Shown: positions 7,344-13,542 of the stretch, piece by piece
How the letters are laid out: each line of letters begins with the position of its first letter
How positions within the stretch are numbered: position 1 is the first letter of the stretch
Source: a virus
IMG/VR virus record: IMGVR_UViG_3300049830_000167
Span: 1-23,877 of that record
Length of the DNA: 23,877 bases
Reading direction: 5' to 3' (one strand)
Position numbers and translations under genes: made by a program
The notes under the pieces: generated by a model
What the model saw: only the letters and a program-made list of their open reading frames with translations
Database searches by the model: none
Told to the model about the DNA's origin: nothing

Positions 7344-7460
7344 ACAACTAAAAACGCGGTGTTGGACGGCCACGGTAATCTGATTGATTAACGCGAGGCG
7401 CTGAAGAACCAAGTAGGAACATTTTGTTCCGAAAGGTCTTCAGCGCCTCGCGTTTTTTTT
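7344..7460 (+). ncRNA. Candidate approximately 115-nt terminated RNA or leader
   Basis: This is the stretch between the extended -10 and the end of the U-tract. It encodes no ORF with a ribosome site. It contains a short unstructured-looking leader followed by the compound hairpin at 7390-7454. The leader also holds AAAACGCG (7351-7357 region), which repeats the base of the left arm and could pair with the CGCGTTTT end of the right arm as an alternative to the terminator. It could be a free small RNA, an attenuator of the capsid genes, or merely a terminator with upstream spacer. Confidence 0.35.
7390..7460 (+). terminator. Strong intrinsic terminator upstream of capsid genes
   Basis: The left arm 7390-7410 pairs with the right arm 7435-7454. 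The arms form 20 base pairs with one bulged A. An inner hairpin, GGAACA/TGTTCC (7416-7421 and 7425-7430), lies inside the loop. The right arm runs directly into eight consecutive T (7453-7460). It works in the + direction only, because the reverse side has no U-tract. It lies 44 nt before the protease start, and no promoter is visible after it, so late transcription must read through it or be controlled by it. Confidence 0.88.
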
Positions 7461-7503
7461 GTTTTCCACCAGCCGTCTGCCTGCCGCGTTAACAGAGGCA
7501 CGC

Positions 7504-9078
7504 ATGACAATCAAAAATGCGCAAACGAACACGGCATCCGTGCCGAGCGCGCTGGCAGACAAACTAAATTTCTTCATCCCCATCGCCAAGGTCGACGTCG
7601 CCAAGCGTGAGGTGTGGGGTGTGGCCGCCGAGGAAGCGCCGGACAAATCCGGTGAAATCATGGACTACGCGGCCAGTAAGCCTGAGTTTCAGGCATGGTC
7701 CGATTCCATTTCGAAAGCCACAAACGGCGCGTCACTTGGCAATGTGCGTGCGATGCATCAGCCTATCGCGGCCGGCAAACTCGTTTCGCTTGAATTCGAC
7801 GATGACGTGCGCAAGGTGACAGTCGGCGCAAAGATCGTCGACGACAACGAGTGGACCAAAGTCACGGAGGGCGTCTACACCGGTTTCAGCATCGGTGGCA
7901 CCTACGGTTGGCAGAAATTTGACACGGCCATCGGCAAAACGCGCTACCAGGCCAAACCGAGCGAGATCAGCATCGTCGACAACCCGTGCATGCACGGCGC
8001 GACATTTCAACTGGTGCGTGCTGATGGCGCAAGCGAGATGCACAAGTTTGCCGGCACACCTGGCGCAGGCGATACACCCAGTGCGCCCAGCGATGCCGCA
8101 CCCGATGATCCAGCGCTTGCCAAACTCGCAGGCGACATTGCAGCACTCGCCGCAACGCTCACCAAATCCGGTGCGCGGCATAGCGCAGGCGATATGCAGA
8201 TGCTGCAATCGATCCACGACAGTGCCATGTCCCTCGGCGCAGCCTGTGCGGTGACGAAGGCCGATGAGGCTGGCGCGCTGAGGAAAGACGGCACGCCCGC
8301 TGACGATGATGATCCCGAATTTCTGGCGTTCATCGCGCACCTGGACGTATCGAGTATCGCTGACGCGCTCAAGCTCGTGAGTGCCATCGCCTCAAACCAC
8401 GTCGGCTATAGCGCCGATGTGTCGTCGAAGCTGATGTCAGCGGTTCAGATTTTGACATCGGCACTCAGTGACCGCGTATCCGATCAGGCCACGGCTACGC
8501 AAGCAGCTGCTATCGATGCCGCACAAGATGCCTCAGATGCGGAGGTGGTCGATTTGACCGGCGAGTCAGATGAGCCGATGCAGGCAATCACTAAGGACGA
8601 TGGTGGCGATGACTCCGGCGGTGACGACGGAGATATGCAGCAGGCTGCTAAAGCTGCACCGGTTGCTTCAGTTTCACCCTCCACAGAGGACGACATGAAT
8701 AAAGACATCACAGAACAGCTCAACAAATTTCAGGCTGAGCTGATTACCCAGGTTAAAGAAATTCTATCGGCGATGACAACACCGCTGCAAAAAATGAACG
8801 GCACGCAGGAAGACATGTCCAAGCGATTCGATGCAGTAGCGGCTGAGATCAGCGCGCTGAGTGGTCGGATCACGAAGATCGAGATCACTCCTGTCGGCGT
8901 CGGGCCTGTTTTGCGTGAGGTTGGCATGACCGCGACGAATGGCGAGGACGCACTCATGACGTCACTCGACGAACTCATCAAGATCGAGAACGATCCGACG
9001 ATTCGGCAAGCGCTGCAACAGCGGCGCACAAACGTGGCATTGAAAGCTGCGCTACGTACCGGCAATCGCATCGGCTAG
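7504..9078 (+). CDS. Prohead protease fused to scaffold domain
   Basis: The product is 524 residues from ATG 7504, which has an AGAGG ribosome site; an in-frame TTG at 7459 is inside the terminator. Residues 22-175 look like the HK97 S78/XkdF-type prohead protease: AKREVWGVAAEEAPDKSGE, then H85 (VRAMHQPI), then S129 (YTGFSIGG), then KPSEISIVDNP with E154/D159. H85 and S129 are the likely catalytic pair. Residues 180-390 are Ala/Asp-rich and low in complexity, as in scaffolds. Residues 398-480 form a coiled coil (ITEQLNKFQAELITQVKEIL onward). The protease cleaves scaffold and itself during capsid maturation. The major capsid gene follows. An internal ribosome site at 8686-8689 may yield the scaffold alone. 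Confidence 0.85.
   Translation: MTIKNAQTNTASVPSALADKLNFFIPIAKVDVAKREVWGVAAEEAPDKSGEIMDYAASKPEFQAWSDSISKATNGASLGNVRAMHQPIAAGKLVSLEFDDDVRKVTVGAKIVDDNEWTKVTEGVYTGFSIGGTYGWQKFDTAIGKTRYQAKPSEISIVDNPCMHGATFQLVRADGASEMHKFAGTPGAGDTPSAPSDAAPDDPALAKLAGDIAALAATLTKSGARHSAGDMQMLQSIHDSAMSLGAACAVTKADEAGALRKDGTPADDDDPEFLAFIAHLDVSSIADALKLVSAIASNHVGYSADVSSKLMSAVQILTSALSDRVSDQATATQAAAIDAAQDASDAEVVDLTGESDEPMQAITKDDGGDDSGGDDGDMQQAAKAAPVASVSPSTEDDMNKDITEQLNKFQAELITQVKEILSAMTTPLQKMNGTQEDMSKRFDAVAAEISALSGRITKIEITPVGVGPVLREVGMTATNGEDALMTSLDELIKIENDPTIRQALQQRRTNVALKAALRTGNRIG
8695..9078 (+). CDS. Candidate nested scaffold (internal in-frame start)
   Basis: ATG 8695 is in the frame of the protease/scaffold gene. It is preceded by GAGG with 5 nt spacing (8686-8689), better than many true starts in this operon. 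It falls exactly at the boundary between the acidic linker and the coiled coil, giving a 127-residue helical protein. In phage lambda, Nu3 scaffold is made in the same way from within gene C. The second product is inferred. Confidence 0.45.
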   Translation: MNKDITEQLNKFQAELITQVKEILSAMTTPLQKMNGTQEDMSKRFDAVAAEISALSGRITKIEITPVGVGPVLREVGMTATNGEDALMTSLDELIKIENDPTIRQALQQRRTNVALKAALRTGNRIG

Positions 9079-9108
9079 TCATCTCGCTCATCACAAGGAC
9101 AACTAGCA

Positions 9109-10626
9109 ATGAACGCAATTCAATCGCTGAGTAGCCTCTCGCAAGAGACTATCCAGCTGTTCAACACGGCTACCGCGACGGCTAATGGCAAGCCTGGTAG
9201 TCCGATGCTCAACAAAAACGTCACGCAGGCGCTTGGTCTGACGTGGTATGACCTGCAAGCGCCTGCCAAGAACCTATTCCCGGTCATCACACCACTGCGC
9301 AATAAGATCCCGCGCGTGATGGGGAACGGCGACACGGCTACGCGCTGGAAGGCCGTGACCGGTATCAACATCGCCAACCTGCGCGCCGGCGTGCCTGAAG
9401 GCACTCGCAACGGCTTCGTGCAAACGCAGGTCGTCAACAAGCTTCAGAGTTACAAGACCCTTGGGCAGGAAGACTTTGTGACGTTTGAGGCCATCAACGC
9501 CGCGAAGAATTTCGAGGACATCCGCTCGACGACCGTGCAGCGGCAAATGTGGTCAGTGATGATCGCTGAAGAGCAGGTCATCGTCGGCGGCAACTCCGAT
9601 ACCGGTGTTGCGCTTGGTGTGACGCCAACGCCAACCGTGACCAACAGCGGCACCGGTGGCACCATCGCCGCAGGCACGTATAGCGTGATCGCGGTTGCAC
9701 TCACGCATCAAGGCTGGATCACGTCGTCAGTCGCGAGCGGCGTGCCAGGTGTGCAGACGGTAACGCAGCCGAACGGCTCGACGTTCACCTACAACCCAGG
9801 CACCGGCACCAAGAGCGCATCGTCAACGACCACGACCAGTGGCGCGACATCGACGATCAGTGCGAGCGTGACCTATGTTCCAGGCGCGACGGCATATGCC
9901 TGGTATGCAGGCCCGGCCGGGTCAGAGCGGTTGCAGGTGATCAGCACATTCAACAGCACGGCGCTGACAACGCTGAGCGGCACCAATCAGCTCATCAGCA
10001 CGTCATTCACCGCTGACTACTCGCAAAACCAATATGAGTTCGATGGTTTGCTGACGCAGGCTTACATCCCCGGCAGTGGCGCAACGATCCTCACTCAGCC
10101 TGTTGGCACACCTGGCACCGGCTCGCAGCTCACCGGCTCAAGTGGTGATGCAAGCGTCGATCAATTCGAGTTTGTTCTGAAATCGATGTGGGACAACAAG
10201 CGCTTGTCGCCAACGGTCGTATATCTCAACTCGCAGGAGATCGCGACGGTGACCAAGCTCGCCATCAAGAACAACGGCGCGCCGATCATCCGCTTGAACG
10301 GCGACTTTAGCGGTGGTGCGAATGGTGTCACGGCTGGCAGCGTCGTTGGTTCATATTTGAATCGCTATGCGATGTCTGGTGGTCAGTTGCTATCGCTACA
10401 ACTGCATCCGTTTGTGCCACCCGGAACGGTCATCTTCCACGCGGACACGATTCCATACCCGCTCAGCGGCGTATCGAACGTAGCTGAGATCCACCTCCGC
10501 CAAGACTATTACTCGATAGATTGGCCGATCACGCAACGCCGGTATGAAACCGGCGTCTACACCGACGAGTGCCTGGCGCACTACTTCCCAGGCGCAATCG
10601 GTGTCATCAACAACATCGCGCCGTGA
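9109..10626 (+). CDS. Major capsid protein, HK97-like, with inserted domain
   Basis: The 505-residue product directly follows the protease/scaffold gene. The start has AAGGA 9 nt upstream. N-terminal NLFPVITPLRNKIPRV, then GINIANLRAGVPEG, then the E-loop-like and spine-helix region (EDFVTFEAINAAKNFEDIR ... EEQVIVGG), and C-terminal VSNVAEIHLRQDYYSIDWP and FPGAIGVINNIAP fit HK97-fold major capsid proteins. Residues about 172-305 interrupt the fold with a Ser/Thr/Gly-rich beta domain resembling fibronectin/Ig repeats (GTIAAGTYSVIAVALTHQG, YVPGATAYAWYAGPAGSERL). This insert is expected on the capsid surface. No separate N-terminal delta domain is visible, consistent with a separate scaffold. Confidence 0.9.
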   Translation: MNAIQSLSSLSQETIQLFNTATATANGKPGSPMLNKNVTQALGLTWYDLQAPAKNLFPVITPLRNKIPRVMGNGDTATRWKAVTGINIANLRAGVPEGTRNGFVQTQVVNKLQSYKTLGQEDFVTFEAINAAKNFEDIRSTTVQRQMWSVMIAEEQVIVGGNSDTGVALGVTPTPTVTNSGTGGTIAAGTYSVIAVALTHQGWITSSVASGVPGVQTVTQPNGSTFTYNPGTGTKSASSTTTTSGATSTISASVTYVPGATAYAWYAGPAGSERLQVISTFNSTALTTLSGTNQLISTSFTADYSQNQYEFDGLLTQAYIPGSGATILTQPVGTPGTGSQLTGSSGDASVDQFEFVLKSMWDNKRLSPTVVYLNSQEIATVTKLAIKNNGAPIIRLNGDFSGGANGVTAGSVVGSYLNRYAMSGGQLLSLQLHPFVPPGTVIFHADTIPYPLSGVSNVAEIHLRQDYYSIDWPITQRRYETGVYTDECLAHYFPGAIGVINNIAP

Positions 10627-10634
10627 GACTAACG

Positions 10635-10674
10635 CGCCGGGTGATATCCAGACCGACAGCGATATCACCTGGCG
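10635..10674 (+). repeat. Stem-loop directly after the major capsid gene
   Basis: The arms 10635-10648 and 10661-10674 pair over 14 positions, with one G-U in RNA, around a 12-nt loop. The core GGTGATATC/GATATCACC is perfect. It starts 9 nt after the capsid stop and has no U-tract, so it is not a normal intrinsic terminator. It is more likely a 3' mRNA stabiliser, processing site or partial terminator. Confidence 0.7.
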
Positions 10675-10692
10675 GCAAACACCAACGCAACC

Positions 10693-10896
10693 ATGAAATT
10701 CACATCATCTTTTGGAAGTGTGTCGTTTGGCTCGCGCGAATTCACCGCAGCAGACGGCGTGATCGACATCGATGACGTGTTCGTGGCTGACTTCGCGCAT
10801 CTCATTAGCGCCGGATTACTAACTCCGGTTGTCGAGAAGGTTGCCGAATCATCCACTGAACCAATTGTCGATAAGCCGCTTGAGAAGTCCGAGTGA
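10693..10896 (+). CDS. Small hypothetical head protein
   Basis: The 67-residue acidic protein begins MKFTSSFGSVSFGSREFTAADGVIDIDD. It has a short beta-rich N-terminus, then a helix (ADFAHLISAGLLTP) and a charged tail. Similar small ORFs of unknown function often sit between major capsid and connector genes in siphovirus genomes. No ribosome site is visible, so translation may depend on the capsid mRNA and its stem-loop. It could be a capsid accessory or decoration protein, but no family was identified. Confidence 0.65.
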   Translation: MKFTSSFGSVSFGSREFTAADGVIDIDDVFVADFAHLISAGLLTPVVEKVAESSTEPIVDKPLEKSE

Positions 10897-10908
10897 TCGC
10901 CTCGCATC

Positions 10909-11514
10909 ATGGCTGACTACTGCACGATTGAGGAAGTGCGCACCGAACTGGCAAAGCAAGGTGTGACGCAGGTTGATGAGGACGCCATCGTTGAGCGCAT
11001 ACCGCGCTCAACAGGTCTCATCAACAGCTACTGTCATCACTCGTTCGATGACGAAGTTGTGACGAACGAGTTTCGCGCAGGTAGTCAGGTGCTCATGAGT
11101 CCGGATGGCATCCTGACCATCAGCGCCTCGAAAGGCAATGTGCAGTCGATCACATCGGCGAGTGTGTCTCAGGATCTAGCGACTTGGACCACGCTTGATG
11201 CAACCAAATCGTGGACGAGCGGCGACACATACGGTGGCAAATTCGTCATGAATTTCTTTGCTCCTACTGCGCCGGTCAATCGTCTATCGCCTACGTTTGC
11301 GCGCATCTCGTATCGAGGCGGCTTTGCGCCTGACTCGTCGGATGCAACTGTGATTACCGGCATTGCCGCGCGCTGGACGGCGTTTTTGTTTCTCAAGCGC
11401 GAAGCGCCGTTCGACGTGACGGCATTCCCGGCAGTTGGACAGGTGTCAGTCCCGAGCGCGATGCCGAGCGATCTCGCAAAGGCGCTCGTCAACTATGTGA
11501 GGCGGCGCGTATGA
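10909..11514 (+). CDS. Head-tail connector protein (gp6/gp15-like)
   Basis: The 201-residue product has an N-terminal helical part (CTIEEVRTELAKQG..., DAIVERIPRSTGLINSYCHHSF) that matches the start of phage head-tail adaptor proteins: a helix, then a hairpin leading to a small beta domain. A C-terminal helix (LAKALVNYVRRRV) closes it. The order capsid, this gene, tail terminator-like gene and tail tube supports a connector ring below the portal. The stop overlaps the next ATG (ATGA). No ribosome site is seen at its start. Confidence 0.65.
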   Translation: MADYCTIEEVRTELAKQGVTQVDEDAIVERIPRSTGLINSYCHHSFDDEVVTNEFRAGSQVLMSPDGILTISASKGNVQSITSASVSQDLATWTTLDATKSWTSGDTYGGKFVMNFFAPTAPVNRLSPTFARISYRGGFAPDSSDATVITGIAARWTAFLFLKREAPFDVTAFPAVGQVSVPSAMPSDLAKALVNYVRRRV

Positions 11515-12221
11515 CGACAGGTCTAACGCGCTACGACGTGCGACCGACTCGGCAGGCCCTGGCCAGCATCTGTCGCGCCTCACTCGCCTCAGTAGGGCAG
11601 GGCGCGAGTCTGTCGGCCACAGTGGCCGGTGGAGCGGTGACAGGCGTGACGGTGAACGCTAGCGGCAGCGGCTACGGCGAGTATGCGCGGCTGATGTTTG
11701 CTGGTGGCAGCGGCAATGCTGGTTACGGCGCAATGGCGACGGCGCAGTTGTCAGGCGGCGCGATCACATCGGTGTCGATGGTGACCGGTGGCGCTGGTTA
11801 CAACGCTATCCCGCTCGTCACTGTTGCGCCATACATGAACGCGGTCTACAGCACGATCCCGCTTGTGTTCAGCGACACACCGCCATTCATGTTCTTTTAC
11901 TACGTCGAAGGCACCAGCCGACCTTTGGCCTATGGACTGTCCGAGGTGCTAGATCGCAACTACATCATTAATGCATTTGCGTGTCAGGCACTGGCCCAGG
12001 AAGTGGCGCAAGCCGATCAGATGAGCGAAGAGTTTATCGGTGTATTTCACGATCTCATTTGGCGTGATCGCACGCTCGGTGGCGTGGTCAGTGATACCTA
12101 CATCGAACACGAATCGTTTAGCACATTTGAGACCAAGCCTAGCGCAAGCGGTGGTCAAAAGTTTATGGCGGATGTGTTCAGGATTCACATATCGGCATCT
12201 GCGCCTGCACAACCAAGTTAA
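11511..12221 (+). CDS. Tail completion/terminator-like protein with GSGY repeat module
   Basis: The 236-residue product starts in an ATGA overlap with the connector gene. Flanking segments (1-33 and 107-236) look like a tail terminator or tail completion protein: an N-terminal helix, then VYSTIPLVFSDTPPFMFFYYVEGTS, EVLDRNYIINAFACQAL and a C-terminal strand (FMADVFRIHIS). Residues 34-106 are a different, Gly-rich module with two GSGY-type turns (NASGSGYGEYARLMFAGGSG, VTGGAGYNAIPLVTV). The same kind of module is inserted in the next gene product. Function rests on gene order (connector to tube). Confidence 0.55.
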   Translation: MTTGLTRYDVRPTRQALASICRASLASVGQGASLSATVAGGAVTGVTVNASGSGYGEYARLMFAGGSGNAGYGAMATAQLSGGAITSVSMVTGGAGYNAIPLVTVAPYMNAVYSTIPLVFSDTPPFMFFYYVEGTSRPLAYGLSEVLDRNYIINAFACQALAQEVAQADQMSEEFIGVFHDLIWRDRTLGGVVSDTYIEHESFSTFETKPSASGGQKFMADVFRIHISASAPAQPS

Positions 12222-12258
12222 TCAATCACGGCGCAGCGCGCCGAATGGAGAGTGAGCA

Positions 12259-12939
12259 ATGGCTCCTGTTAGTTCTAAAAATACCATCATCGAGATGTGT
12301 CCGACAGATACGGATTGGGTTTTGCCTAGCCCGGTTCCGTATTACTCGTTCATCGGACGCAGTTCGGACGCGAAAGAGGATCAGAAGCGCAAGACCTCGG
12401 TGGTAGATGTCTATGGCGCATCGCCGATTGTCGTTGGCGGTTTCTTCACCTACACCATCGCGTGCAAGGCTTACGTCGACTTCACCGTCGGTCTTGTCTC
12501 TGGCGTGGCAATCACTGCCGCAGGCACAGGTTACACGTCTGCACCAACGATCACGCCATCAGGCGGCGGCGGCACCGGCTTTGCCGCGCAGGCTATCACC
12601 AACACCGCCGGTAACGTGGTCGGTATCGTCATTACCAGCTTCGGCACCGGCTATACCACTGCGCCGACGCTCGCCTTCTCAGGCGGTGGCGGTGGCAGCG
12701 GTGCGACGGCAACGGTCACGATCAACGATTACTCATCGATCCGCGACCTGCCGCTGTTCACGTCCAACCAAGTCAACGTCCGCGTGTCGCCAGTCGGCAA
12801 CGGCGCAGGCACGCGCAAGCCAAACTTTGTCGGCACCGTTGTTCCATCGTCCGTCGCTTTCGATATGACAGTAACCGGCCTATTTGCCTTCACGTTCCAA
12901 GCCGAAGGCTCAGGGCAGATCGTGTCGAGCGTGTATTAG
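12259..12939 (+). CDS. Major tail (tube) protein with inserted GTGYTSAPT repeats
   Basis: The 226-residue product has a GGAGAG ribosome site. Its position, after connector genes and before chaperone and tape measure, and its all-beta content fit a tail tube protein whose rings polymerise around the tape measure. Residues about 80-155 hold two near repeats, AAGTGYTSAPTITPSGGGG and SFGTGYTTAPTLAFSGGGG. This is a module widely found in phage surface proteins. The tube core would be 1-79 plus 156-226 (VNVRVSPVGNGAG, VAFDMTVTGLFAFTFQAEGSG). The fold of the core is inferred. Confidence 0.65.
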   Translation: MAPVSSKNTIIEMCPTDTDWVLPSPVPYYSFIGRSSDAKEDQKRKTSVVDVYGASPIVVGGFFTYTIACKAYVDFTVGLVSGVAITAAGTGYTSAPTITPSGGGGTGFAAQAITNTAGNVVGIVITSFGTGYTTAPTLAFSGGGGGSGATATVTINDYSSIRDLPLFTSNQVNVRVSPVGNGAGTRKPNFVGTVVPSSVAFDMTVTGLFAFTFQAEGSGQIVSSVY

Positions 12940-12955
12940 TCGCTCATAGTCGCGG

Positions 12956-12994
12956 TGTGCGCTTGCGGCTACTCTACCTCTACGCAAGCGCACA
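12956..12994 (+). repeat. Perfect 12-bp stem-loop after the tail tube gene
   Basis: TGTGCGCTTGCG (12956-12967) is perfectly complementary to 12983-12994 around a 15-nt loop. It lies 16 nt after the tube stop and 23 nt before the next ATG. No U-tract follows. As after the capsid gene, it could stabilise or process the upstream high-copy message or reduce downstream transcription. Confidence 0.72.
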
Positions 12995-13017
12995 TCTCAT
13001 CGTGAATCAACATAGAC

Positions 13018-13497
13018 ATGTCGTTATCAGCATCGCCTACATCAGCGCCTGTGCCTGCGTCGAAACTGACGCCGATCAACTTTCGCTTCCCTGATGCCAA
13101 CACACCTGGCATCATGGGTTTCTTTCAGGAGTTGCCTGAGCGCATCGCTGCGCTTCGTGCGTTTGAATCGGCACTCGCGCAAGGCGTGATGCCAACACCA
13201 GATCAGGTCAACCGCATTGTCGATTTGCTCTCATTTTTTGCGCTGGATGAGCCTGACAAGCATGTTGTGCGCGTCTACATCTTGGACCGCATGAGCATGA
13301 GCGATATCGCCATGGCATGCAGACTAATCGCGAATATGGCTCATGGAGCAGCGGAGTCATCACCCGCGCAGGCAGCTAACCGCGCCGTCGTAGAGCAAAC
13401 ATCAGTGACGCAACCGGTCGAAAGCGCGCTTGAACGCATGATGCGTGACGCAGATCAGTGGGAAGCCGCGCAGCAAATCGCTTCCAGGTCGCACTAG
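13018..13497 (+). CDS. Tail assembly chaperone-like protein
   Basis: The 159-residue product sits between tail tube and tape measure, where lambda G-type tail assembly chaperones lie. It is mostly helical (PGIMGFFQELPERIAALRAFESAL, PDQVNRIVDLLSFFAL, VRVYILDRMSMSDIAMACRLIANM), in keeping with that group. The C-terminus (90 onwards of the helical core) is polar. Such genes often have a -1 frameshift extension (G/GT), but I found no convincing slippery sequence near the end here. The ATG lacks a ribosome site. The identity is positional. Confidence 0.55.
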   Translation: MSLSASPTSAPVPASKLTPINFRFPDANTPGIMGFFQELPERIAALRAFESALAQGVMPTPDQVNRIVDLLSFFALDEPDKHVVRVYILDRMSMSDIAMACRLIANMAHGAAESSPAQAANRAVVEQTSVTQPVESALERMMRDADQWEAAQQIASRSH

Positions 13498-13518
13498 ACG
13501 CGCGGCGACCAGTAACTC

Positions 13519-13542
13519 AGTGCTCACGCAAGTGCTCACGCA
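13519..13542 (+). repeat. 12-bp perfect tandem duplication before the tape measure start
   Basis: The unit AGTGCTCACGCA occurs twice in direct succession (13519-13530 and 13531-13542), and the second copy touches the ATG of the tape measure gene. No Shine-Dalgarno-like sequence is present in this leader. The duplication may be recent. Confidence 0.9.

Noticed and set aside
10627-10692. The post-capsid stem-loop as a full terminator.
   Set aside because: A-rich, U-poor sequence follows, and the operon continues with structural genes.
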